Of a stretch of 64,000 nt of DNA, positions 9,923-18,542 are shown in pieces. The number at the start of each line of letters is the position of its first letter. Within the stretch, counting starts at the first letter, position 1. The stretch covers positions 25,203-89,202 of the forward strand of contig CADADV010000010.1 of assembly GCA_902786815.1 (NCBI GenBank), given 5' to 3'. The stretch comes from an uncultured Eubacteriales bacterium. Its GTDB lineage: Bacteria; Bacillota; Clostridia; Peptostreptococcales; Anaerovoracaceae. The notes under the pieces are model-generated. The model saw only the letters and a program-made list of their open reading frames with translations. It was not told the origin of the DNA and did no database searches. The position numbers and the translations under genes were made by a program.

Positions 9923-12244
9923 ATGAACAATATAAGACTGTTAAGACGCAGTATCCTGATACTTCTGTTTCTGGGTGTGCTGATCGGCACATGCGGATTT
10001 AGTGCGGCCGCCGACGAGAATACTTTCACCACCCGCCCTGACGTTCAGTTTGCTGACGACAGCCGTTATAAAGATGTCCGGCAGCTCGAACTGAGTTTCT
10101 ATGACACTGCGGATCACCTGTATAACTGGAAGTTCCCCTATTCCGATGATCTTTTCCGGTATCCTTCCGATGAATTCAGCAGATTGTTTGCGCAGTGCTC
10201 TCTTGGTTTTGCGATATCCGCTTTCCGAAACGATAAAGAAGATTTTCTGCCGTACTTTGACCGGTATCTCGCAGCGATCGGGTTCGACGACCGGGATTCG
10301 TTTGGATACGATCGGCCGCCGACGCCGGATTCTCTGGCGGGAGTCATTGCGCATAAACGCATCGATGATATGACCGTCATTGCTGCGACCGCCTGCGGAG
10401 CAGGTTATGGAGAGGAATGGTCCTCGAACCTGATGGTCGGAACCGGGGAGCGCCACGAGGGCTTCAATAACGCAGCTATGATACTGGAGAGGCACATCAA
10501 CAGTTATATCAAAGAGCACAACATCAAAGGCAAAACAAAGCTCTGGATCTCGGGGTACTCAAGAGCATCTGCCGTCGCGAACATCACAGCGGCAGATATG
10601 ATCGAATCCGGACGATTCGATGACGTGTACGCTTATCTCACCGCTGTTCCTAGAACGACGAAAAAGCCGGTCGCTTATCCGGGCATCTACAATATCTGCG
10701 GCAAGAACGATCCCGTGCCGCGTACGCCGCTGCAAAGCTGGGGGTTTGAGCGGTACGGAACGACCCTGTACACACCTTCTCAGGAAACGGACAGCAATTA
10801 TGCAGCTCTGGCCCATACAGCATCAAAGACAACACAGCAGCTTGCCTATGAACCCTTCCGGAACAATCCGGAGCTCAACCATCAATTCCGCCTGGTGCTA
10901 TCCTTTTTGGGATCCTTCTTCCCGACCACGGATGAATATGTTGCACAGCTGCAGCCAAACCTGATGAAAATCTGGACGGAACCCGATTTAGGGCATGCTT
11001 TTGAGATGCTTGCCGCATCCATGCCGAAGCACTCCCAATTGAACGCGCAGCAAAAGAACCAGCGTGATGTATTTGTTGACTATCTTACCTTCGCAGCGTC
11101 CCAGCACCTCAAATCAAAAAGCCGCCAGACCGATGACGGAAGCTGGGAAGCGGATGATCCAACTGCTGATAACGTTGTTCTGGAGCATCGCCCCATGACC
11201 TACATCAGCTGGCTGTTCTCTGACAACAGTACGGAAGATGTATTCTACGGTCCAACAGAAACCAGGTGGATCGTCTTCATCGGCGACATAGCCGTCGACG
11301 TACTGAAAGGCAAAACCACCATCGCTTCCATTGACCGCAAAGGATCACTCACTGAAGCAGAAGACTCCGGGGACGCCAAACAAGGTTCCCTGCCGGACAT
11401 TTTCATGATGCGCCAGGGAAAAGAAACGGCCGTCAGCCTTCCTTCTGACAGTGAATATACGATACAGGTGACCGCCTTCAACCGAAAGTCGCTGACCTAT
11501 CATGATCTTTCATACGATGCGTATGATACCGCTTATAAACCGGGCATGATGTACATCGGAACTCCCGGCAAAGGTACTTATAAGATGAAAATAACTCCGG
11601 GCGAAGATCTTCCGGAGCTTGTTCCCACAGATAATAATGATGCCTTTGCTGCGTTTGCCCAAACACCTTATCGCTATTCTCCGGCAGACGAAATGGATAC
11701 AGAGATGAACGCGGACAGGAACAGTTTTCTTTCTGTTGGAGAAATAATCAAAATCGTGATCCGGACAAATCTGCTTCTGCTTTTGCTGTATGTGATCTGT
11801 CTGATCATCTATCTGGTGCACCGCCGTGAGGCGAAAAAAGGATCTGTTTCCTATTCCTCATGGTTCGTCATTGTGCCGCATCTGGTTGTCATCGCGGTCT
11901 TCGCCGTTCTGACACAGATTTTTTCCTATTATCTGTTCGCCATTGATCAGGCCATGACGGAATGTGCCGCAGTCACGTTTTTCGTGATCTGGCTTTTATC
12001 GGTGCGGGGACTTCTGCGGAACAGGAACCGGCGGAACCTGCTGCTCTCCGTTGTCCTTGCTCTGGTGACAGTGATTGTCTTCCTGTTCTATCACAGACTG
12101 CCGCTCGCAAGTTTCAGCGTGTTCCACCTGTTGGTATTTGCTGCGATCGTGGTGGGCTTCGCCTTTCTGGCGATCCAGTCCTTCCGTACTACTCCAGTCC
12201 GGGAAACTCCAGCTGCCGGAGAGCTTCAAACAAAACAACAATGA
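9923..12244 (+). CDS. Secreted/membrane lipase-like protein (class 3 lipase / Mbeg1-like fold)
   Basis: 773 residues from the ATG at 9923; earlier in-frame starts fall in the tRNA terminator. An N-terminal signal/anchor (about 6-28, ILILLFLGVLIG) is followed by an extracellular region. Around residue 215 the sequence KLWISGYSRASAVANI matches the nucleophile elbow of class 3 lipases (GxSxx, with Ala in place of the usual second Gly), and YNICGKNDPVPRTP carries a likely catalytic Asp. Four hydrophobic segments occupy the C-terminal 170 residues, giving a membrane anchor of unusual topology for a lipase. The 3' end overlaps trmL, on the other strand, by 56 bp. The substrate is unknown; the lipase call rests on the fold motif only. 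Confidence 0.7.
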   Translation: MNNIRLLRRSILILLFLGVLIGTCGFSAAADENTFTTRPDVQFADDSRYKDVRQLELSFYDTADHLYNWKFPYSDDLFRYPSDEFSRLFAQCSLGFAISAFRNDKEDFLPYFDRYLAAIGFDDRDSFGYDRPPTPDSLAGVIAHKRIDDMTVIAATACGAGYGEEWSSNLMVGTGERHEGFNNAAMILERHINSYIKEHNIKGKTKLWISGYSRASAVANITAADMIESGRFDDVYAYLTAVPRTTKKPVAYPGIYNICGKNDPVPRTPLQSWGFERYGTTLYTPSQETDSNYAALAHTASKTTQQLAYEPFRNNPELNHQFRLVLSFLGSFFPTTDEYVAQLQPNLMKIWTEPDLGHAFEMLAASMPKHSQLNAQQKNQRDVFVDYLTFAASQHLKSKSRQTDDGSWEADDPTADNVVLEHRPMTYISWLFSDNSTEDVFYGPTETRWIVFIGDIAVDVLKGKTTIASIDRKGSLTEAEDSGDAKQGSLPDIFMMRQGKETAVSLPSDSEYTIQVTAFNRKSLTYHDLSYDAYDTAYKPGMMYIGTPGKGTYKMKITPGEDLPELVPTDNNDAFAAFAQTPYRYSPADEMDTEMNADRNSFLSVGEIIKIVIRTNLLLLLLYVICLIIYLVHRREAKKGSVSYSSWFVIVPHLVVIAVFAVLTQIFSYYLFAIDQAMTECAAVTFFVIWLLSVRGLLRNRNRRNLLLSVVLALVTVIVFLFYHRLPLASFSVFHLLVFAAIVVGFAFLAIQSFRTTPVRETPAAGELQTKQQ

Positions 12245-12659
12245 CGGAATTGGATAAGTTGAATGATCTGAGACGTGTGTTCGCACTCATGGGGATGCGG
12301 ACAGCCTGATCGGCGTGGGCGGCAATGAAATCACGGGGCAGCCCCGCAGTCTCACGCCCGAAGAGGATCATGTCCTCGTCCCTGTATTCTACATCCGTAT
12401 AACGATGTCCGCCCTTGGTCGTGGCCAGCCACATGCGCCGGCCCGCGTACTTCTCCATGAACTCATCAAGACTTTCGTGCACCTCAAGTTTGACATAAGG
12501 CCAGTAGTCGAGCCCTGCGCGCTTCAGGCTTTTGTCGTCGATGCTGAAACCGAGCGGCTTGACGAGATGCAGCACACTGTCCGTGGCTGCGGCCGTTCTC
12601 GCGATATTACCTGTGTTGGGCGGAATCTCCGGTTCCACCAGAACGATGTGGATTGCCAT
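12189..12659 (-). CDS. trmL: tRNA (cytidine/uridine-34-2'-O)-methyltransferase TrmL
   Basis: 156 residues from the ATG at 12657-12659 (MAIHIVLVEPEIPPNTGN), the usual size for TrmL. It is a minimal SPOUT methyltransferase with the knot motifs EPEIPPNTGNIARTAA at the N-terminus, LFGRETAGLP near residue 105 and IPMSANTRLRSFNLSNSV near the C-terminus. TrmL methylates the 2'-OH of the wobble base in tRNA-Leu isoacceptors using S-adenosylmethionine. It lies just downstream of tRNA-Pro on the same strand and converges on the lipase-like gene. Confidence 0.95.
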   Translation of the reverse strand: MAIHIVLVEPEIPPNTGNIARTAAATDSVLHLVKPLGFSIDDKSLKRAGLDYWPYVKLEVHESLDEFMEKYAGRRMWLATTKGGHRYTDVEYRDEDMILFGRETAGLPRDFIAAHADQAVRIPMSANTRLRSFNLSNSVIVVLFEALRQLEFPGLE

Positions 12660-12701
12660 ATGAATCAACTCCTGCTGTCATGCTTTTGCGAATGAAATAC
12701 A

Positions 12702-12814
12702 AAACGCCGGGGTTTGCTCTTTGGTCGGAGAGACAGGATTTGAACCTGCGGCCACCTGACCCCCAGTCAGGTGCGCTACCAAACTGCGCCACTCCCCGAT
12801 AACTCCCGGCGTTT
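12702..12814 (-). repeat. Inverted repeat enclosing tRNA-Pro
   Basis: On the minus strand a 10-nt arm AAACGCCGGG (12814-12805) lies 6 nt before the tRNA, and its exact complement CCCGGCGTTT (12711-12702) follows 10 nt after the CCA. The two arms can pair and close the entire tRNA in a long stem that ends in TTTT, so this may act as a processing stem or a terminator. Confidence 0.6.
12722..12798 (-). tRNA. tRNA-Pro (anticodon GGG)
   Basis: Reading the minus strand: acceptor CGGGGAG/CTCTCCG (one G-U pair), D-arm GCGC...GCGC, anticodon stem CCTGA/TCAGG with loop CTGGGGG (anticodon GGG), T-loop TTCAAAT, discriminator A and an encoded CCA. Confidence 0.95.
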
Positions 12815-12847
12815 CGTACTTTGCTATTATACACCTTTTCCTTTTCA

Positions 12848-12876
12848 TTGACAAATACTATCTTGCGGTTTATACT
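12848..12876 (+). promoter_or_regulatory. Promoter of the pantothenate operon
   Basis: TTGACA (12848-12853) and TATACT (12871-12876) with a 17-bp spacer. It implies a leader of about 120 nt before the first gene. Confidence 0.85.
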
Positions 12877-12882
12877 TCCCCT

Positions 12883-13003
12883 TGTGATGGACGGTATTCC
12901 ACCAAGGAAACTGTACCGCGAAGGACCCGGAACCGATACAAGGTGCGCGCACGCAAGCCGCGGGAAAGGAACCACGTCACCTTTTGAGAAAAGAGGTGAT
13001 CGA
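12883..13003 (+). promoter_or_regulatory. Structured 5' leader of the pantothenate operon
   Basis: The leader contains CGGTATTCC pairing with GGAA...TACCG near its 5' end, a CCCG...CGGG pairing in the middle, and at 12977-12999 TCACCTTTT-GAG-AAAAGAGGTGA, a hairpin that would bury the GAGGTG ribosome site of the first gene. This is the layout of a translational control element. The pan RNA motif is known upstream of such genes in Firmicutes, but its bulged-A stem could not be confirmed by eye. Confidence 0.45.
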
Positions 13004-13867
13004 TTGAAAACAGGATTCATAGGAGCAGGCAAGGTTGGATTTACGTTAGGTAAATACTTCTCGAGCAAAACAGGCACAAACAGCATCAAGGTTACAGGCT
13101 ACTACAGCCGCAACACTCAATCTGCTGAAGAAGCAGCGAACTTTACCGGAAGCAAGGCGTTCACTGATCTGGGCGCCCTCATCGAAGCAAGCGACGTGTT
13201 GTTCCTGACTGTTCCCGACGGAACCATTTCAGAAGTGTTTGAACAGGTCCGTCAGTATCCGGTCTCGGGTAAGTACATATGTCACTGCAGCGGATCGCTC
13301 TCCGCAGGAGAAGCATTCCCCGGCATTGACCAGACAGGCGCGTACGAGTATTCCGTTCATCCGCTGTTCGCTGTAAGCGATAAATATGAAGCTTACAAAG
13401 AACTGCAGGATGTTTTTTTTGCGGTCGAGGGAAACGAAGAACATCTTCCCGAGATCAAAGGAATGCTCAAAGAAGCAGGCATCGACCTGCAGGTGATCCG
13501 GGCGGAGGATAAGACCCTCTACCACGCGGCAGCTGTTACGGCCAGCAATCTGGCGGTCGCGCTTCTGGCAGAGAGCATCGATATGCTCTGCCAGTGCGGA
13601 TTCGACGAAGCGGACGCGCGCAAAGCCCTCACCCCTCTCGTGACGGGAAACGTGCAGCACGTTCTCAGCCGCGGGCCTGCGGCAGCACTCACCGGACCGG
13701 TCGAGCGCGGCGATGCGAAGACCATCGCAAAGCATCTGGCCTGCATGAACGAGCAGCAAAGCGCCATCTATCGTGTACTTTCATCGCGGCTCATTCCGAT
13801 AGCGGAAGCCAAACATCCTGACCGTTTGTACCAGGATATCAAGGATCTGTTAAACGAAAATCTTTGA
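13004..13867 (+). CDS. Rossmann/DUF2520 dehydrogenase, probable ketopantoate reductase (PanG-like)
   Basis: 287 residues from the TTG at 13004, chosen because GAGGTG lies 6 nt upstream and the protein then begins MKTGFIGAGKVGFTLG, a dinucleotide-binding GxGxxG loop at the very N-terminus. The C-terminal half (about 150-287) is the helical DUF2520 domain seen in 6-phosphogluconate-dehydrogenase-like enzymes. Its place directly before panB and panC, with no panE in the window, strongly suggests it reduces ketopantoate to pantoate; a non-PanE ketopantoate reductase named PanG has been reported in other bacteria. Extending the frame to 12821 would include the promoter and leader and is rejected. 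Confidence 0.85.
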   Translation: MKTGFIGAGKVGFTLGKYFSSKTGTNSIKVTGYYSRNTQSAEEAANFTGSKAFTDLGALIEASDVLFLTVPDGTISEVFEQVRQYPVSGKYICHCSGSLSAGEAFPGIDQTGAYEYSVHPLFAVSDKYEAYKELQDVFFAVEGNEEHLPEIKGMLKEAGIDLQVIRAEDKTLYHAAAVTASNLAVALLAESIDMLCQCGFDEADARKALTPLVTGNVQHVLSRGPAAALTGPVERGDAKTIAKHLACMNEQQSAIYRVLSSRLIPIAEAKHPDRLYQDIKDLLNENL

Positions 13868-13904
13868 TCGAAAGAAAGGACAAAACAACGAAAGGAACAA
13901 AACA

Positions 13905-14732
13905 ATGAGAAACTCAGTACTCACCTTCCAGAAGATGAAGTCGGAAGGCAAAAAAATCTCCATGCTTACGTGCTATGATTACTCAACAGCGAAACTGATG
14001 GACGGTAACATAGACGCGATTCTGGTAGGAGATTCACTCGGTAACACAATGCTTGGACTTGGGGATACGATCCCTGTCACTGTTGATCAGATGATCACTT
14101 ACGGCGCTTCTGTCGTCCGCGGAACAGAGACCACCATGATCGTTGTCGACATGCCGTTCATGTCGTACCAGGTATCCATGGAGCAGGCCCTCGAGAACGC
14201 GGGACGTGTCATGAAAGAAACCCACTGCCAGGCCATCAAGCTGGAAGGCGGCGCCAGAGTCTGCCCCCAGATCAAAGCGATGGTCGACGCAGGAATCCCT
14301 GTCATGGCGCACCTCGGGCTGACGCCGCAATCCATCAACGCATTCGGCGGATGCCGCGTACAGGGCAAGACCGAAGACGCAGCAAAGGAACTCCTGGAAG
14401 ACGCATACGCAGTTCAGGAAGCCGGTGCTTTCTCAGTCGTACTGGAATGCATTCCAGCACCGGTCGCAGCGCTTATCACAAGCAAGCTTGACATCCCGAC
14501 CATCGGCATCGGCGGCGGAACCGAGTGTGACGGACAGATTCTCGTTTATCAGGATATGCTGGGAACGTTTACAGACTATGTTCCGAAGTTCGTCAAGCAG
14601 TTTGCCAACATCGGCGAAGAGATGGTCAAGGCGTTCAAGGCCTACGATGAGGAAGTCAAGAACAAGACCTTCCCGGATGATGAGCACTCATTCCAGATGA
14701 AGAACGAAGAAGCGCTCAAGCGCCTCTACTAA
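13905..14732 (+). CDS. panB: 3-methyl-2-oxobutanoate hydroxymethyltransferase PanB
   Basis: 275 residues, a normal PanB length. Conserved blocks are MLTCYDYSTAKLMD (20-33), ILVGDSLGNTMLG (Mg2+-binding Asp-Ser), the VVDMPFMSYQ loop, AIKLEGGARV (Glu-Gly-Gly) and PVMAHLGLTPQSI. It transfers a hydroxymethyl group from methylene-tetrahydrofolate to 2-oxoisovalerate to give ketopantoate, the first committed step of pantothenate and CoA synthesis. It is second in the operon. Its substrate 2-oxoisovalerate is also a candidate substrate for the ferredoxin oxidoreductase encoded at 20-23 kb. Confidence 0.97.
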   Translation: MRNSVLTFQKMKSEGKKISMLTCYDYSTAKLMDGNIDAILVGDSLGNTMLGLGDTIPVTVDQMITYGASVVRGTETTMIVVDMPFMSYQVSMEQALENAGRVMKETHCQAIKLEGGARVCPQIKAMVDAGIPVMAHLGLTPQSINAFGGCRVQGKTEDAAKELLEDAYAVQEAGAFSVVLECIPAPVAALITSKLDIPTIGIGGGTECDGQILVYQDMLGTFTDYVPKFVKQFANIGEEMVKAFKAYDEEVKNKTFPDDEHSFQMKNEEALKRLY

Positions 14733-14778
14733 TCAGCAAAAGCAATACAAGCAAAAGCATCACAGCGAGGAAACAAAC

Positions 14779-15639
14779 ATGAGAGTTATAACAACGATTG
14801 CAGAGATGCACGCACAGATCGAAACATGGAAGAATGCCGACCAGACGATCGGCCTTTGCCCGACCATGGGGTATCTCCACGAGGGGCACGCGTCCCTGAT
14901 GGACTACAGCAACGAGGACAACGACTACACGGTGGCTTCGGTCTTCGTAAACCCCATACAGTTCGGACCTAATGAGGATCTGTCAAAGTACCCCCGGGAT
15001 TTCGAACGCGACTGCAAGATCCTTGAAGCCCACGGCGTTGATGTGGTCTTCCATCCGGAGCCCGAGGAAATGTATTTCCCGGACTTCTGCACGTACGCGG
15101 ATGTTGACGTCGTATCCGACACCCTGTGCGGCGCCACAAGAGAGAACCACTTCCGCGGCGTCTGCACTGTGATCGCGAAATTCCTCAACATCGTTCAGCC
15201 GGATAAGATCTACTTCGGCAAAAAGGACGCCCAGCAGCTGGCCGTAGTCCGCAGGATGGTCAGAGACCTGAATTTCGATGTAGACGTCGTCGGCTGCCCG
15301 ACTGTCAGAGAAGAAGACGGCCTTGCCATGAGCTCACGCAATGTCTACCTGAACCCGGATGAGCGCAAAGCCGCGCGCATTCTTTCCAGATCCCTGCGTC
15401 TGGGGCAGGATATGATCAAAAACGGCTGTACTGACTCAAAGACGCTGCTCGATGCCATAAAAGCCAATCTGGCCACGGAGCCGATGGCGGACATCGATTA
15501 TGTGGAAGTTGTCGACGGCCTGTCCATGCAGCCCATCGAAACCTTTGGCAAAGGAGATGTCGTCGCAATGGCCGTGCGCATCGGCACCACCCGTCTTATC
15601 GACAACTTCACCGTCGGAGATATGGCCATCGACGTGTAA
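14779..15639 (+). CDS. panC: Pantothenate synthetase PanC
   Basis: 286 residues of the nucleotidyltransferase-like fold. The N-terminal signature CPTMGYLHEGHASLM carries the two His of the HxGH motif, followed by VASVFVNPIQFGPNEDL, the KIYFGKKDAQQLAVVRRMV region and the KMSKS-like loop LAMSSRNVYL. It joins pantoate and beta-alanine using ATP. It is last in the operon; no panD for beta-alanine is nearby. A strong terminator follows. Confidence 0.97.
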   Translation: MRVITTIAEMHAQIETWKNADQTIGLCPTMGYLHEGHASLMDYSNEDNDYTVASVFVNPIQFGPNEDLSKYPRDFERDCKILEAHGVDVVFHPEPEEMYFPDFCTYADVDVVSDTLCGATRENHFRGVCTVIAKFLNIVQPDKIYFGKKDAQQLAVVRRMVRDLNFDVDVVGCPTVREEDGLAMSSRNVYLNPDERKAARILSRSLRLGQDMIKNGCTDSKTLLDAIKANLATEPMADIDYVEVVDGLSMQPIETFGKGDVVAMAVRIGTTRLIDNFTVGDMAIDV

Positions 15640-15647
15640 ACGGATAC

Positions 15648-15679
15648 AAAAAAGGCTGACGCGAAGTCAGCCTTTTTTT
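15648..15679 (+). terminator. Terminator of the pantothenate operon
   Basis: AAAAAGGCTGAC / GTCAGCCTTTTTTT stem with a 5-nt loop and a T-run, 9 nt after the panC stop. The A-rich 5' side lets it work for the opposite strand as well. Confidence 0.92.
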
Positions 15680-15714
15680 CATGCTTTTGATTCGTATTGC
15701 TTTTGCATATGATC

Positions 15715-17613
15715 TCACATTTCATTGCCTCCCCAAGTCGGGTCGTCATCTGCTATCGCATTTTTGTCAGACATGATTTCAGGGTGTTTCTCAATGTAAT
15801 TCACCATATTCTGATCGCTCGTCTTGAACATATAGTAGCGGTTGTAAGCCTCCAGTTTTGAGACAGTCTCTTCAGAAAGGCTGTAGTCGACACTTATGCT
15901 GAGCGTGTAGGAAGACTTGTCTTTCTTCGGATCATACTCATCAATAGCCAGGAACAGCTCGCGGTTTTCTGCGGTCCAGTTCATGATATCTTTGTTGGCT
16001 GCCCTGATGATGCCTTTCAGGTTCTCATCCGGCACCTTGTAGGTATTGCTGTCAATGTAGTCCCCATACTTGTTGACATGTGCGTCATTGATGGACATAA
16101 ACTGCCCGGTTTTGAACGGATGCTTCTCGTCGATGCAGTCATGCTCTCTGATCTTCTCGCTCCGGTAATATGCCGCATATGCGTCGTAGGACGCCGGGTA
16201 AATCAATCCGTAGTATCTTGTGATCGTCTTGCCGTTTTTCAGATGGTAGTCGATCTGCACGCCGCCGATGGACGATGCCTGTCCGCCGTCTTTCACGTCA
16301 TCTGCAGGAATATCCATATCTGTGTGTTTCCCTTCCTCGGCGATGCTTTTGTGAAGGGCTGTGATCTGCGTGATCGTATCTTCATCTTTGATGCCTTTGT
16401 ACTCTGTGTTGATCAGATTCGAATCGCTGATATCCACGGATGCCACATTTGATGCTTCCGGAACTCTTTTCTCAAATCCGGTCACATCAAAGAGTGTGAA
16501 CGCCAGCACCAGGCACATGACCGCAGCGTAGATGATGAACACCCTGGCGTTCCTTCCTTTGAAGATCCTGAAGCTCTGATCTGCTATCATGCAGAACACC
16601 GGGAAGAAGACAATCGTTGCCAGCACGATCGTGATGACGCTGCCTGCCGCTGAGTCTATCGCCAGGAAACCCTGGGCGATAAAGAGCACTGTTGATACAG
16701 CCAGCGCTGTAAGCAGGATCACCAGAAGATCCGCAACGAAAGGCACGACGATGGTCTGTTCCTCATTCTCGAGTCTGATCTTCTTGTATACGGCTGCCGC
16801 TGCAAAGGCAATCAGTGCAGAAATCACCGCATACACGATGAGCGTTACAGGAACCGATTCAAACGGGAACGCGTCTCTCATCATCAGGAAACCGTACGGC
16901 GAAAGGTATGTCAGAAGGCTTGTGTTGCTGCCGGTGTATCCGTAAAGGAATGTGTCCATGTATCCCAGGAAAAAGCTGTACACGATCGAAGCCACTGATA
17001 TGAGCAGAAGTGACAGCAGCGCCTGTATGGCAGCCGTTCCGGCCAGTATCGCCGCGAAGCACGATACACAGTATGTGAATCCGATGATGACGATATTATC
17101 CAGAGTCCATCCGATGATGTTGGAAACGCACAGGATGTGTTCGGCGCCAACCTGCTTCGACCAGTCTCCCATCCCCAGATTTTCCATAGTTGTCGTAAGG
17201 TCGACGGTTCCGTGCGCGCCCATGACGCACAGGTACAGAAGCCCTGTGAGGACGACCGGGGCAATGACCATCAGTAATCCCGCGAAGAAGGATCCCCTGA
17301 ACAGCTGCGTTCTGGTCAGCGGTTTCGCGTGAGCGTCGATGACAGAAGCATTGCTGTGCAGATATCTGAATACTGCGCAGCTTACGACCACGCCGCCGGC
17401 GATCCCGATGAGGATGTTCAGCAGATTTGATCCGGTCATCGAGCTGTATACGTAGGTGATGACTCTTTCCAGCCTGCTGTAGGACAACAGGATCGGGAGA
17501 ATGTTGCTGAGAAAATATGCGACTGCGATGAGCACCGGCAATGCCTTGCAGCGTCTCAGTATCTCGATCAGCCAGGTTCTTTCAGGCCTTTTACATGATT
17601 TCGCTGAAGTCAT
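15715..17613 (-). CDS. ABC-2-type transporter permease, large
   Basis: 632 residues from the ATG at 17611-17613, chosen for its GGGAGG site 7 nt upstream, which lies inside the end of the ATPase gene (23-nt overlap). About twelve hydrophobic segments occupy residues 25-400; a soluble extracellular region of about 200 residues follows (Lys/Asp/Tyr-rich). No family beyond ABC-2 exporter permease is recognised. With the upstream ATPase and the YtrA-type regulator it forms a three-gene export cassette like those that respond to cell-wall stress or antimicrobial peptides; the substrate is unknown. Confidence 0.8.
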   Translation of the reverse strand: MTSAKSCKRPERTWLIEILRRCKALPVLIAVAYFLSNILPILLSYSRLERVITYVYSSMTGSNLLNILIGIAGGVVVSCAVFRYLHSNASVIDAHAKPLTRTQLFRGSFFAGLLMVIAPVVLTGLLYLCVMGAHGTVDLTTTMENLGMGDWSKQVGAEHILCVSNIIGWTLDNIVIIGFTYCVSCFAAILAGTAAIQALLSLLLISVASIVYSFFLGYMDTFLYGYTGSNTSLLTYLSPYGFLMMRDAFPFESVPVTLIVYAVISALIAFAAAAVYKKIRLENEEQTIVVPFVADLLVILLTALAVSTVLFIAQGFLAIDSAAGSVITIVLATIVFFPVFCMIADQSFRIFKGRNARVFIIYAAVMCLVLAFTLFDVTGFEKRVPEASNVASVDISDSNLINTEYKGIKDEDTITQITALHKSIAEEGKHTDMDIPADDVKDGGQASSIGGVQIDYHLKNGKTITRYYGLIYPASYDAYAAYYRSEKIREHDCIDEKHPFKTGQFMSINDAHVNKYGDYIDSNTYKVPDENLKGIIRAANKDIMNWTAENRELFLAIDEYDPKKDKSSYTLSISVDYSLSEETVSKLEAYNRYYMFKTSDQNMVNYIEKHPEIMSDKNAIADDDPTWGGNEM

Positions 17614-18529
17614 ATTTCTCACCTCCCAGTTCATAAATAAATACCTCTTCCAGTGACAGCGGCAGCACATCCAGCACCAGCGGCTTTGCCGGCGTGAGCA
17701 CTTCTTCGATTCTCTCCGCGCTGTCTCTCGTAATGATCAGTTCGATGGAACCGTGCCTGTCTCTATGCAGGACGTTAAGCTGTGCGATCGCTGCTTCGGC
17801 GTCGTCCGTTTCCTGCCCCGCCTGCGGATCATCTGCGCTTTTCTGCTTTTGCGCAAAGGCAACCTGCACTTTGTTGATGCCTTCTCTGACGGATTCCAGA
17901 TCGCGTTCGATGACAGTCCTGCCGTTGTCGATGATTCCCACATAATCGCAGATGGACTCCAGGTCCCGCAGGTTGTGGGAGGACACCATCACGGACATCT
18001 CCCGCTCTGCCACGTCGTCGACGATCTGCTTCCATACGAGTTTACGCACGATTGGATCCAGCCCGTCGATCGGTTCGTCCAGCAGCAGGTACTCCGGCAT
18101 GCTCGCCAGAGTCAGCGCGATGGCCGCCTGCTTCTTCATGCCCTTCGAAAAACTACGAAGCGGCGCCTTCTCATCGAGCCGGAAAAGCTGCGTCAGTTCA
18201 TGCAGTCGCTCCGTGCTGAAGCTGTCGTAGGTCCCGTTGTAGATTTTCGTCATATCCTTGATGGAATACCCTTTCGGGAAAAACAGCTCATCCGGTACGA
18301 GACCGATTCTCTGCTTGACGGCAGGATTCTCAAAGGCAGGTTCTCCGTCGAACAGGATTTCTCCGTCGTCCTGCTTCAGAATCCCGGCCATATGCCGGAT
18401 GACAGTCGTTTTGCCTGCGCCGTTAGTTCCGACCAGTCCGTAGATGGACCCTTTGTTGACTGTCAGGTCGATACCGTCGAGCGCTTTTGTCTTTCCAAAT
18501 TTCTTGTGAAGATTTTTGACTTGTATCAT
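17591..18529 (-). CDS. ABC transporter ATP-binding protein
   Basis: 312 residues. Walker A is YGLVGTNGAGKTTVIRHM (about 31-48), the Q-loop region GLVPDELFF, signature SFSKGMKK near residue 130, Walker B LLLDEPIDGLDP near 150 and the H-loop VSSHNLRDLE. The last 90 residues are a divergent accessory domain. It energises the large permease encoded downstream and overlaps it by 23 nt, and follows the GntR gene closely. Confidence 0.93.
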   Translation of the reverse strand: MIQVKNLHKKFGKTKALDGIDLTVNKGSIYGLVGTNGAGKTTVIRHMAGILKQDDGEILFDGEPAFENPAVKQRIGLVPDELFFPKGYSIKDMTKIYNGTYDSFSTERLHELTQLFRLDEKAPLRSFSKGMKKQAAIALTLASMPEYLLLDEPIDGLDPIVRKLVWKQIVDDVAEREMSVMVSSHNLRDLESICDYVGIIDNGRTVIERDLESVREGINKVQVAFAQKQKSADDPQAGQETDDAEAAIAQLNVLHRDRHGSIELIITRDSAERIEEVLTPAKPLVLDVLPLSLEEVFIYELGGEKYDFSEIM

Positions 18530-18542
18530 GAATACCCCTCCT

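Noticed and set aside
12821-13003. N-terminal extension of the DUF2520 dehydrogenase
   Set aside because: It would start before the promoter -35 box; the TTG at 13004 gives the dinucleotide-binding loop at the correct distance and has a ribosome site.
12883-13003. T-box upstream of the pantothenate genes
   Set aside because: No specifier loop, no AGGGTGG-type antiterminator and no terminator with T-run.
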